NCBI GenBank assembly: GCA_008360955.1
Contig: LUCM01007428.1
Location: forward strand, 101,572 to 165,571
Source of the DNA: Fasciolopsis buskii
Lineage: Eukaryota; Platyhelminthes; Trematoda; Plagiorchiida; Fasciolidae
DNA: 64,000 nucleotides
Reading direction: 5' to 3'
Part shown: positions 1-11,393 of the stretch, in pieces
Numbering within the stretch: the first letter of the stretch is position 1
Layout of the letters: each line of letters opens with the position of its first letter
Position numbers and translations under genes: made by a program
The notes under the pieces: generated by a model
Databases searched by the model: none
Told to the model about the DNA's origin: nothing
The model's input: only the letters and a program-made list of their open reading frames with translations

Positions 1-1465
1 GGAACTTGGATTTTCTTCCGGCCCTTATGAACGGAATTTGAACAAGTCAGTCGAACACAATTCCCAATGGTGTATGACTCCATTCCGAAATGTCTTGGCA
101 ATCGGTATAGCCGTTGTCTTTATTACTCGTGGAGCCTCTTTCCGTTTGTACTCCATATGGTTCATAAGTCCAGGGATGGAAATCTAAGATTTCCCGTTGG
201 TACTGTTGCATCTCCATCGCTGTGTAAAACACAGAAATCATCCCGCTGAATTCATGCAGCCATGGATTAAAATACCAGAATGCTACAATGTGATTGCCAG
301 TTGAATGTCGGAAGGCAGAACTGAATCGAAGAATTCTGTGACACGTGACTGTGACACGAACAATTTGCCAACGAGGTTTTTGGATTCGTCGAACCTAATT
401 GAAGAAAAAGAGAGATCTTATAGAACAAGTAGTCTTGGAATAAGCAATGTGGGATTCAGAGCTTGTCAGAGTGTACGCCTTTACAGTTTATGGTTATGGA
501 TTAGTGTGTATGTGTGCTTCAGTGAGTAGGTAGGGGTGTGTTTCTAGTCACACAATGCAAATTCGTCATAGATGAGTGAGTGCACGGAATAAGATGTCCT
601 CTGGCCTGGAATAACGAGTAAACGATTGTGGCAATAGATCACATCGACCCATTTGTTTTAATCACAGCAACGAGCAGCGATCAGATGAAATCTGGGTTTG
701 CATCAGACTATTGTACCGCCCCATCCAAGTCAATGGGGCAATCGATTTTCCGGCACATATTGTAAGATATTAACTGGTTATCCATTTTGTAATTTGCATG
801 TTTACTAGACCATTAAGAAGGCGAGTAAGTATTGTGCAACTATTTTGTGTTTGGAATGAATGATCAGTGCATTCTACTTGAGAAAAAAATTGAGATTTGA
901 ACATGCCTCGCGGGATTTTCAGCACTATATCCTTGCCCCCAAATAAAGTGTAGCACGCACGTTCAACTACCAAAAAAAACTGCATCTTTATTTTGGAATC
1001 CAATTCGCCTGATTGTTTTGTGCATATGGTCATTTTGACCATTTGCGATTGCGTTGAGGTCTACTGGAACGATTCTAAGTCTTTGCTTGTTGCCCATAAT
1101 GCTCACACTTTCCAGACCTATTCACAGTGGTTTGTTTTCCAAGTACATGTAATCTATTTGCTGTATTGTTCATCGTTTATTGGTTTGTCAGCCTGTGATT
1201 TACATTTTCTGAGGACCTAGATGCGCGCTTCTTAACTCCATGAAGTCTAACTCCACTTAGTTTTACTACATTTTAATAAAGGAAACTGAAAAAGGCGCCT
1301 GGCTGGGATTTCGTTCGTTACCGAATCTTCCTTCTCATTGTCTTAACGTACTGTTAATGGTTTGGAAAGACGCATATTAGTTTTTTTCTGTGTGGTTGTG
1401 TTTGACTGGCAAATCTCTTCTGATCAACGAATTTTTAACGCAGTTTCTGGTTATCATGATCAGCT
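1..1465. other. Non-coding stretch
   Basis: No frame over 90 codons, no recognisable repeat and no RNA gene. I see nothing to annotate. Confidence 0.6.
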
Positions 1466-1530
1466 CGAGATTCCGATAACCGTGGTTCGATTCCAGTCGT
1501 CCATGGGCGGCATTTCACTGACCATGAAAC
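1466..1530 (+). mobile_element. B-box-bearing SINE-like fragment
   Basis: GTGGTTCGATTCC (about 1482-1494) matches the RNA polymerase III B box consensus perfectly. The A box is doubtful (GGTTATCATGATCAGC about 40 bases upstream). The GC-rich sequence after it may be the start of a SINE body. Confidence 0.3.
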
Positions 1531-3287
1531 TTTCAGATTAACCGTACAGACTGTTCGCACTACGGGACGATGAAAGTGTCATGCCGATATAAAATCATGG
1601 TGGAAATTTCCAACAGTAGTTACACCGGAGGTAAAAATGGCTTATCAGAATGATCTTTTGACTTAACCCAATTTCAGGTCAGGTGGTGATAGGAGTCATC
1701 GGGCTATCATCAGTGGATCTAGCCGCTGTCCATGTTACGTTCACCACATTTATTCAAATCGCTGCTCAAAAAATCGATCCTGAGTAGGAACTCTTGGTAA
1801 TGACCACGTCCTACTACCATCCTATAAACTGCAAATCAACGTAATTAGCATTATTTAAACTTTTCCTAGTATCACTGTTTTTGTCACTAATATATCACGT
1901 GAGTTTCAGGTGGTACTTCGACCTAACTAACCTGTTTAGCAGTTAATCTGAAGGCACTAAACACCAAGTTGTCATGGTCATTTGCTCTCAGGGCATAAAT
2001 CGCTCTCTTTTACATTCTCTTTCAAAGGTGGCACATTTCGTATAATTTCTAAGGAGAGCAGAGTTGCGATTATTTTTAGTTTAGCTAATATGAAAGTTAC
2101 TGGCGATGGAACGTCCACACCCAGAACAATCCCAGCTCAAATAAGATGATGTTGAACTGTTAAGTAGCATGCTGAGAATATACGATGTAATTAGTAACAA
2201 AATCGTTTTCCCACGAGGTGGATTTCACTTTTGGCTCGAACCTTCAAGTCTCAATCACATAGTTTGGTTGCGACTCATAAGTGCAAGCGATTTGTAGCTA
2301 GTGTGTGGGTATGGACTTTACACATTTCGGAATGACAAACTTGTGACAGCACAGTCTCGACCTTTTCTTCTAAGCCCCTCCAGTTCGGAAATTGGGAGTT
2401 ACGAGACCGTTAAGTGTTCTCACAAATTCGATATGCCCATTCACTGTATTTAGACTAATCTTCCTCCTGGTCCTTAAGTTCACGGTGGGCGTTTCTACGG
2501 GCATTCATTTTTTGTTTAACTGCATCAAATCATGGTTTAGTATCTCCCTGGATTACGGTTAGTAGGCTCAGGCGGACTTTCCGTTTCAGCCTAGAGTAGA
2601 GTAAGCACAAGTTTTGGGACAGCACATAAGGCAACCGCGTGTATCGAGCGTGATCTCTCCAACCCAGCAACATGGCTTGTCAGTCCATTGTGAATTTTTT
2701 TAAATGACTTAGTGCGGCAATTAAGTATCCAGTCTAACCCAGGTCACCAGTGCTAAAAATAACCATGTGATAGAGAATTGGAAAAAAGCTTGAAGGTCCC
2801 GTCTTAAGTGTTAGTTTCCGTTTGTACTTCCTGATAAAGCGTCATGGTGCCAATGAATTCCGATCACGGAAATCTATGCTTTCGAGTGACAAGTCAAGTA
2901 CAGCCCTGACCTTTTGCGGTTGGATCTGAACTTCCTGAACATCTGGTGTTGTGCGATCTTCACCGGTGAGACCTACAGAGCAGACAACTACAGATTAGGT
3001 CGTATTCGGAAGGAATAAGTGGATATGAACATCTGTCGGCTTTGACCGAAAGACACAAGTTGTTGGGACAAATGACTGTGGGCAACGCGAAGAATAATGT
3101 CTCATGATGTGCTGACCACTGACCCCGGTATAAAATTCCCACACGTTTTCTCAGCAGTGTGCACTGTCCACGCCATCTAGAGTGATAATAAAATACATAC
3201 AACCTAAACATGAATTTGATTCAGTTTCAGTCTCAGTTTTTACAGCAAGTAACCTTGCAAAAGCGTACTCTGGTTTTGATCGCCACC
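1531..3287. other. Non-coding stretch
   Basis: Stops are dense in all frames and the sequence is AT-rich. No feature recognised. Confidence 0.6.
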
Positions 3288-3330
3288 TCACTTTATCTTT
3301 TTATCTTTTATCTTTTACTTCCTTTATTAT
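3288..3330. repeat. Degenerate TTTTATC-type tandem repeat
   Basis: Units of TTTATCTTT repeat about four times with small changes, directly left of the tRNA-like unit at 3.4 kb. Confidence 0.6.
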
Positions 3331-3399
3331 TGAAATAACAATGTACAACAATTTTCAAGAAGGGAGCCGCGGTCAGCAGAGGGCAGCCAAGCGGGGAAG

Positions 3400-3480
3400 A
3401 TGACCGGCGGTGGGAGAATTCGAACCTGCGACCTTCACGTCCGAACGCCACGACCTTATCCGTTTGGCCACCGCCGGCCA
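3400..3480 (-). mobile_element. tRNA-Arg-like SINE head, family C, copy 1
   Basis: The minus strand carries a 74-nt unit (3404-3477) framed by complementary ends CCGGCGGT / ACCGCCGG. It has TGGCCAAACGGATAAGG as A box and D-arm, TTCGGA at the anticodon-loop position (TCG would read Arg) and AGGTTCGAATTC as B box. Length and spacing are those of a tRNA. The anticodon helix does not pair well (GTGGC against CGTGA), so I read it as a tRNA-derived repeat, not a working tRNA gene. The related sequence at 29783-29862 supports a repeat family. Confidence 0.6.
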
Positions 3481-5109
3481 TCATCTATTCAAGGGAGAAA
3501 AAGGAAACGAGAAATAGTGAAAAATTGAATGCATATTGATAAGTTGAAGGAGGGTAAAAGAGTTTGAATACAAAACGCCCTTAACTTTGGCACTGGGCCG
3601 TATCACCTATCATCTCAAACCATCATTTGGGGATCTCGTGAAACTTAACCCGGAAGTCTAACTGTACCTATAAGAGCCAATGCCATAATTAGAATTTTTG
3701 TCTTTTTGTTATGTCAGCGAGTGGTCACTTCCACAAGTCTTCTTGCCTTCGGCTTGAGATAATCCATCGTGTATAATTCGTTGGGTCATGAAGACATGCA
3801 AGCCGTCATACCACGTCAAAACTCATTCTAATTGTAACAGCAAAGCATGTATTGGTTAGGATGTTGCGAAAGATATCAACCAGAACTATCACCCATACTA
3901 AGTTCCAAAGATTTTTCCGAAAGCTGGGCAAAAAGATGTCCTATGTTCGGTGCAGACATCAGTTTGTTTATTTGTGTCCGCGCATGCATGTCGGCCCTGC
4001 GCTTATACGGGTGTGTAGACGATTGACGGTCTGTTCGCTGTGAATACTGTCCTGTTCTAAAAAACTGAACAACGTCTTTCCTGTTTGGAACAGAAGTTCC
4101 AGTTTATGAACCCCGGCGATGGTCAGAGTTTTTAAATTTAAAGTAATTCATTGGAGAAATACTCCTCCATCCAAGGACGTTTCGGTGAAATGCACTCAAT
4201 CGGACTGTCCAACAGGCGCATTGCGCGTTTGTCTGCCTATTCTGCGCCGACGGGGAATCCCATTCTGTCAGATAGACCTTAAAGTCTACCCTAAAAGGTC
4301 AAATGTTGCGAAAATTCTTTGTCTGTCTAGATATGCTTCTCCCCTGGTTGTGTTGAGCCACTACCAATATGAGAAGCACTCCCAATGGCCTATATCAGTC
4401 TTTTTGGTTTGGGTGTGGTTCTTTTTATCGAAGCTCAATAACCTGGGGCTACTTTTATCTGTTCACACGCTTTCTACTTCAACCAGTTATGGAATTCATA
4501 TCCTCTGATCAACTAGTATTTTTAGGCTTTGGGATCTATCCTTCTTGGTTGACCAAATGTCCATTCAGTAGGTTGAACCTGCCATCTCGATTTAACAGAG
4601 ACCTCATAGACCAGTATCAGTCGTAGAGTCGACATGCAAATTATCACTGAAATTCATATAAACACGTACCCATTATTTCAACAACGAAATTTCGATCATT
4701 TCACACGCACCATTCGCGTATTTCAAGAATGAACTTTGCTTTTCAATGAACAAATAACGAATGACGTGTTGCCCCCCCCCCCGACTGCAGCGTTTCGTGC
4801 CTCACTGCAGAACACTGGATATTTGGCGTAAACGAGACCAGACCATCCAACACTAATTTGAGCCTGATTTGGGGACATCCCAATACTTGAGAACGTCCAT
4901 GAATATGTTTTGTTATTTGTTTACTGGCCGATCTCTGTTCGTGTGTACGTGCATGACCAGAAAAACGGTCACAATATTGCACGTCCGGGAGGCGACGCAC
5001 GTGACCGGAGTGCGGACAAGGCCCAGTCTGTTGATGACACCAGCAGAGGTCAGCTGGCGCGCACAAACATTTACACACATATACGCATGCACGAACATAA
5101 ATGGAAGAC
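3481..5109. other. Non-coding stretch
   Basis: It contains a 129-codon plus-strand open frame (4119-4508) without recognisable motifs, which I judge to be chance, and the poly-C tract at 4772. From 4990 to 5110 the DNA is rich in CA and CACACAT words, adjoining repeat A. Confidence 0.55.
4772..4782. repeat. Poly-C tract (11 C)
   Basis: A pure C run. About 36 bases to the right is GGATATTTGG; a similar word follows the poly-C at 12334-12343, so both may belong to one old repeat. Confidence 0.8.
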
Positions 5110-5345
5110 AAAAGTCTTAATAATATACGGATGAATAAACAAAATTTCCCCGGAAGCACGACCGGTTTCGCGGTTATAGCCGCTCTTCAGGTATGCGTAC
5201 CAGGTACTCCCCAGTCTTCCTTCTGAAGGTCAGTCCTGCCTGACCGACGAAAAACTTCCCACGAATCACCGTGTAATTCCTAAGTGGATTTGTGATCCTT
5301 TCATGGTCCTAACGATTCAAATGAGATTCTAGTGAGAAGACAGAA
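5110..5345 (-). mobile_element. Dispersed repeat A, copy 1 (ribozyme-bearing, Penelope-like candidate)
   Basis: This segment shares a long, collinear similarity with 11224-11545. Matching blocks include GGATGA, CAAAATTTC, CCGGAAGC, the hammerhead region, GCGTACC, CTGACCGACGAAAA-like and ACGATTCAAATGAGATTCTAG-type ends. Copy 1 lacks about 85 bases that copy 2 has after GCGTACC, including the right arm of copy 2's inverted repeat. It carries a complete hammerhead core on the minus strand. In animals such minimal-stem-III hammerheads are known from the terminal repeats of Penelope-like elements, hence the tentative classification. No reverse transcriptase or GIY-YIG endonuclease frame is visible around it. 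Confidence 0.6.
5154..5201 (-). ncRNA. Hammerhead ribozyme motif, complete conserved core
   Basis: On the minus strand the conserved box CTGAAGA (plus positions 5184-5190) is followed by a perfect 4-bp helix II, GCGG / CCGC, closing a 6-nt loop (5170-5183). Then comes GAAA (5166-5169), a palindromic ACCGGT that forms a minimal helix III, and C at position 17 (plus 5160), so the cleavage site would lie between plus 5160 and 5159. All core positions fit the consensus CUGANGA...GAAA...UH. Helix I is weak in this copy: GT pairs next to the site, then a 2-nt deletion relative to copy 2 disrupts it. The palindromic, nearly loopless helix III is typical of hammerheads thought to act as dimers. Activity is not established. 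Confidence 0.7.
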
Positions 5346-6852
5346 ATGTCTACTTTAAACCACTGGTTGCTATCTTTTCTATGGATCCCAACAACTGAGA
5401 GAAAATAGCACTTACTACTGATATTGTGTCTGATTTGTTTCTTCCAGTGAATTTATGATTACCTTTCCTCAATTGGCTTTGTAGTTTTTCAAGGGGATAA
5501 AATCGACCGTGTTCAGTCAAAAACGTAAATGGACTGCGGTAAGTACAGCTCGTCTGGAGCAGACCAACCACGAGTAGATTAGCCTGACGAAATTGTAAAT
5601 TATTTCCACAAATCAATTCCGATGTCGTGAACGGACTGTTTGTTCAATATAGATAACTGGTAAAAACAATGTTAAATACACAACTGATTTAACTATTTTC
5701 TCAGTTTGTATAGGTTTTGACAGTTCGTTGTATACGATCGGAACTGTGCCGCACTATTTGTTTGCACAATCTGGTTTGGCCACCGTTTGCCTCCATTGTT
5801 GCATATTGAATCTCTTTCCTGACTGCTCCGCGCCGGCGACCTTTGGCCGTGCAAGGCCAGTGGCGCATAACCATGCCGCCAAATATTGTTGAACCTCTGA
5901 GTACGTATCGAATAGCTTGGGAGCATTGATGTTAGACCCGATCGATCATCCCGGTTTCGTCCCTCGGGCCTGATTGAACGTGCACTTCTGTCGCTTTCTA
6001 ACAATGATTAAACAATTGCACAGTAGTGAGATGGTTTGCAATGAGCAGTTAAACGTTCACACCGCATGATGAATCAGTTCTTGTATAAATTTGATCAATT
6101 ACTCAGTGATTAATAATAACTGAGGTCCAAATAGAGGTTTAGGCTACAATGCCCTAATTTTTCCGGATGGAGCAGGATTCTTCTGGTGATCAGCTCATTA
6201 AACCACAGGTTCTTTCGCCCTTCACAGTTTCTGGTCATCATTTTGTAGCTCCTAACCATCTGCACACAGCCTTGGGCTGGCCAAGGCTTGGATTCGAAAA
6301 AAACACCCATATGGTCATATACATGGCAAGCGGGCGCATCACTTGAGCCGCGTGTGGTCCAGCGCTGTCAGTCAAAATCATTCCGAGGTTAATAATCAAC
6401 AACCAAGAGGAAGTAGACGACGAAGAATGAACCCGTAACAAGAGCACGTTAAATCTTTGCCGAGTGGATCATCCTGAGAATAGAACGCAAATGAGACAAG
6501 TGATGCAACTATTCACTTAGGGTGTTCATTCAACCGCCCTCCTGGAAACATAGTCATACAAGCAGCCCAACTGCCGGCAACGTTGTGAGCTTTACACTCC
6601 TTATTGTTATCGATCCATCTCCACGCTCAGCTATTGAAAAAGTAACTGCGCCAGTTGTAGGCGAAGTAAGTTCACATTTTCACGTATTTTCAGGCTTAGA
6701 TACTAAGCCGGGTCCACAACCTGACGGAACAAGAATGACGGTAAAGTACAGTGGTACCTGCTCTCCACTGTGATGCCCAATTCCTCTCCCAAAAATTAGG
6801 CAGACAGTGGTGGTGAAATAAGCGAACCAATGTCGCACAAATATTTGTACAT
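5346..6852. other. Non-coding stretch
   Basis: A locally GC-richer patch at about 5800-5950 keeps a 103-codon minus-strand frame open but has no family motif. It may be an old repeat that I cannot name. Confidence 0.5.
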
Positions 6853-7190
6853 TTCTATGGTCAGTCTTCGTGCAAGTCATGCGATGCAGTCCGGAACAGC
6901 TTCGCGCTAGCCTGCTTAGACAATCAGCTTATGAGAACCCCGCAATCAGGCGATCATGAAGTCCAAACATTATTCGAAGACCATTGACTGGAATGTACTC
7001 TACCAATCAGGACATCTCTCACCCTGTACATAAAAGCATGAGTTGTAAATAAAACTCAAAGGTACTTCCCATCTCTTTGGGTTACCTCGTCATTTTCAAT
7101 TCAGTAGCCTGAGTCAAAGTCAGTCCGGCGTCCATTGGTAATTCCTAAATGTTCATTGTTGCGACTGGCCGTATACCGGTTTCAGATGTA
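6853..7190 (+). repeat. Dispersed repeat D, copy 1
   Basis: Collinear similarity to 59617-59960. Shared blocks are GATGCAGTCCGGAACA / GATACAGTCCGGTACA, GCTAGCCTGC / TCTAGCCTGC, CGATCATGAAGTCCAAAC / CGATCATAAAATCCAAAC, and GGTAATTCCT...TTGCGACTGGCC / GGTAATTCCT...CTGCGACTGACC. The copies are diverged and differ by small gaps. Neither has coding potential that the other shares in frame, so I read this as the non-coding end of an older transposon. Orientation is arbitrary. Confidence 0.65.
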
Positions 7191-10100
7191 AACAGTGCAG
7201 ATACCAATCCACTGATGATGATAATAATGCAAAATGAGGGAGACTGGATTATTCTTCCGGTTTCTTATTCTCTCCTACGATTACATTCGAACTCCTCGGG
7301 ATTTTCATAGACTTTGCGCGATCAACAATAGTTCACCAATCTGGTCTGTCCACGGTAGTTCCCACAGCAAATCACAAACACGATCAGCATCAGTAGACCA
7401 ATTCTACACCAGTTGAAATTGGAAATGTTCCCTTCCAAATGGTTCCTCCCATATGAGTATATTTCATCCGGAATCTTCATATGACGTACGTTGACAAGAT
7501 TTACTTATTCCTCCATTTCAAAACTATCGATTTTTTGGTGATGCAGAAGCCATGACAGATGAAGATAGTGAGTGATGATTTAAACAAGTCAAGAAATAAT
7601 TGATTCAATCGATCGGTATTGATTTTATTGTTTCGCCCACAATATATGTAACTTTATCGTGTGACATTTTCTATTATGAATCAGATATGATCTGGGTTTA
7701 CTTGTTCGGCATTCTCTCTATCAGTTTGGGGTTGATTTGTGATTTATTACAGGGTGAGTATTGACTGGAGGCTGATTGCAGATGTTGCTACATGCATTGA
7801 GGTCATCGGAAAGAATGATGATATTGCATGAGAGTTTATTTAATAGGTAAAGGAATTTGGTTGGCAGACGTCCTATACTTCAGCTGTTTGTGTCCGTCAT
7901 TTATTTCGTTATGAGCAGTATCTAGTACATGATTGCTTGACCCTCTGATGTGTGTAATAATAGGATCTCATCTACTTTTGTAGCTTGCTGTATATAGACA
8001 TTTGGGTTGTAGATGGCCTGAGCTTATCTGTTCACCGGAGATTCTGCTACCATCTGCTGATGATTATTTAAAGCGCGGGTGTTTTTGCTGTTCCATTGTA
8101 AAACAAACTCCTGTAGAGTTATTGATTTGTGGATAAGGCATGCAATCAATTTTTATTCAAGGAGAAGCATAATCAGCAAATTCGTTTGGGAAGGAATCAC
8201 CGTTGATTTGGATTTCATGAAATTTGTCCACTAAATAGCAAAAAATAAAATGACACAGTGGAGCAAATATTTTCTTTACTTGATTTCCGACTTATTTTTC
8301 ATTGACTTTTCATTGGCCTCGCATTCTTGAAGCCGAACGTGTTAGGGAACGATCGAAACGAGAACCTGTGAGAGAAAAGCTTTTGGTCGGGTGCTTTTAC
8401 ATAAGACCCGTTTGCATTTTTTGTCAAATTAGGTTTGGTAGCTTCTGCCGAGTCACTTCAGTATCAAAAACATCTGTTCCATAAACGAAGTATTTTTGAT
8501 TTCATCCAGGCCAACGAAATGTCCATTCTAAGTTTGAAAAGCATGCGCATTTAATGGATCTGAGGTCGAAAATTCAGTGTCCCTGGCGAGATTCGAGCAA
8601 ATGCGCATACTTCAGCTACATTTTAGTATTCCTTTTGTTTCATAAGGTGATCTGCGCCAAGTGGTGATCGAACCTTTCACGGAACAATCACTGACTATCT
8701 CCCAACAACATTCTACTGAATGGGATTCCCCATGCCGTATAATGATTGTGCTAAGTCAGGGTGGACCGAACCCGGCTACGTTTGGAGGCACCGATTGTTC
8801 GATTCATTGGCGTCCCTATTGGGTGCTAAGGTGACTTTTAGTTGGAAATGTGTCACGATAAGAGACTGGACTGCAAAAATAGCAAAGACGTGTAACTCAT
8901 GCGTTGGTCGACGAAAAGTCCCGTGAAATATCCGACATCCTGGGAGTGAATTTCATTTTATCATATTCCACTGCATTACAGACTTGGTCAAAGTAAACTT
9001 GCATTTGATTTAAAAAGTCAAAAAAATTTGCAATTGTCTCTGTGGAAAATTACCTGTGGACAATTCATATAAACTGTATGAAAATGGTTCACCGACCGAT
9101 CGATTTATTAACTGTCCTGGTAACCGTTTCCTGATTAGCTGGAAAAAGGGGATCGAAGAGCCATAATGGAATTGAATGTAAATTGGCTTGTAGTTAACTT
9201 TGGAGCAAGCGGAGTGATCCAAAGAGGCCGAGTCCATGTGCACAGTTCGGCATTGTTTTCCGTGTCGCCTGCGGTTGCAAGCAGCCGATCAAAATCGTGG
9301 CGATGCAAGAAGGAGAGGAACAACTATTGCACGACTGCTGTTTGGGCAAAAGTACTCCACTGACGACGTATATGTCTGGCGAGTATGCATACGAATGCCT
9401 TGTGAATAAACTCTAACGTGCTTTTCTGTTGTTGTAACCTTCTCTGTCTTTTTTTACACAGCCCAGGGGTGCAGCCTTTTCAATACGTGCATCCAATTCG
9501 AGTCTATGTCCCCGTTTCGAGTAGCGATATTACTTCAGAAACGGTGAAAGTAATAAGAGGAAACCACAAAAGTTGCGGGGCAAATTCTTCACGAGCACCG
9601 AAATGTAAACCTGATACATGAAAAACAAAAACAGCCTTAAAACCACAAAGCCGGGATGAGATGTAGAGAAAATTTTATACAGACCAAATAAAGTTAACAA
9701 AGAGGACTAAGGCAAATAAATTGGTTCAAGTTTGCGCATTTGAACCGAAAGTTGACTCAGCCTTTAGCACTAGGGAGAATATCTGATTTCGTGGTTCTAC
9801 GAAAGGCGCTTTCCGATTTTTTTGTGTACATTCACGAATGTCTTTACATGATTCAGTAAATGGAGACCAAGGAAGCAGCAGCTACATCCGACAGAAAGGC
9901 TTGCATTGGATGGCAAGTGGAGAGAAGTCTGCAAAAGTCGGGTTTAAAATTATCGCCGATTCTTTAGTCGAAAAAATGATGACGCCAATTTAGACTTGGT
10001 AACATTGGACGGAAGTCCACGGGGGCAAATGTACAGGGATTAAATTAACCATTGTCAAACGACATCAATGAGGATAAGTTAATGGGCACCGGTTTTGTGA

Positions 10101-11223
10101 AATGCAAAGAAAAGACGTAAGAAAAGTTCATGTTACGACATCGAATCAATAATCCGGCCTTCTTGTTAGAGGCCAAAATGAATATGATTGACGAATACTG
10201 TGATTTACAGCTGGATTTACGTCAATACTTTAAGTCCATCCGGCAAGAGACATCAAACAACGTGACGCACTGCACCAGTCAGGTTGAAGCTTAAATATTT
10301 ACATACGTTACAGTTGTGCACTGGTGAAGTGCGATTGACACGAACAAGATAAATAGGTGTACAAATGAGGACAAAAAACAGGGAAACACAGACGTTGTAG
10401 TCGGTTTTCGAAACAGGTGGGATAGAAAACAGAGAACGCTGGCTCCTGACAAGGTAACCGAGTGCAAGCATGTCTGTATGAAATGGTCCGCTATTTAATC
10501 CCTTTGGAATTTAACGTCATCGAAGGAGGCTATTATATGTTGGCTTTTATTGCATCATCCGTGGTGCCCATTGGCAGAAATGCTTGCTGTCTAATACCAG
10601 ATAACATTGTTATAAGTGTGTGCTAGTGCCGTAGTTCTGTTCTATTTGACGAAGTGTGCAACCCAGTTTGTGATGCACTGTCATATCGGTGTTATAATTA
10701 GTCAAAGAGCGCCTAGCGGATGGAACAACAGGAAATGACTATTGATATCATTTACTCATGGATTCGATGCTCAGCAAGGATTAAAAATGACAATAGCGAT
10801 AATACTTTTCAAATTACATGGCTTTGAATAGCCCAAAACAGTGGGCGTTGAGACGAATAAAACATGTGACAGATGCCCCTATTAGGAGAAAGCCAAAAAG
10901 GTGCTTGAGCACTTTTCATATCAGACTGGGAACATGAGTTGGTTTATCTGATTGCACCAGCCAGTGAGGTCTTTGGACGTGAGCACTTCAGCAAAATCGC
11001 TCCCCGTCTATTAACTTCCATTTGTCCATCCACACGTTTTTTTGTTTCTTACGCCTGACTCGTTACCTTATCTTACCTTGCGAGAACCCATGTGGTTCCA
11101 TACCGGCCTCAGGTAATGCAACCTATTTCTTACGGAACACGCCCCGTTCCTTATGCTCATGTTTTGAACATGTCATGCACAGGTGAACAGCGGTGAGATA
11201 CAGGCCAAAATCAAAGAATTAGC
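7191..11223. other. Non-coding stretch
   Basis: Mostly AT-rich with no frame over 85 codons. A GC-richer patch at 9165-9420 is open on both strands for about 60 codons and ends in GTGAATAAACT, like a retroposon 3' end, but I found no second copy. Confidence 0.5.
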
Positions 11224-11393
11224 TTTTCTTCTCAGTAGTATATTTCGAATATGATGGATGAGCAAAATTTCTCCGGAAGCACACGACCGGTTTCGAGGTT
11301 ATTGCCGCTGTTCAAGGAAGCGTACCCCGTATTATCCTGTCCAGACATCTCTATCCCTGTATCCGTAAGCGAAATATACTACTGAGAAGAAAA
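11224..11393. repeat. Perfect 24-bp inverted repeat flanking the ribozyme-like region
   Basis: Positions 11224-11247 are the exact reverse complement of 11370-11393 (24 of 24 bases, separated by 122 bases). The arms enclose the decayed hammerhead at 11276-11330. The match stops sharply at both ends, so this is not a drifting low-complexity palindrome. Penelope-like elements are known to carry short inverted repeats with their terminal repeats, which would fit, but this is inference. Confidence 0.9.
11276..11330 (-). ncRNA. Decayed hammerhead ribozyme motif
   Basis: Aligned to copy 1, the CUGANGA box reads TTGAACA (plus 11109+200, i.e. 11309-11315), so both C3 and G8 of the core are substituted. 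Helix II has one mismatch (GCGG against CCTC), while GAAACCGGTC is unchanged. The 3' strand of helix I reads GTGTGC and would pair over 6 bp with GCATAC, the 5' strand found in copy 1, showing what the ancestral helix I looked like. Cleavage is not expected from this copy. Confidence 0.55.

Noticed and set aside
9508..9545. GAAAC with CTGAAGT on the minus strand as a possible hammerhead
   Set aside because: A9 is wrong and the intervening bases cannot form helix II next to the GAAA box.
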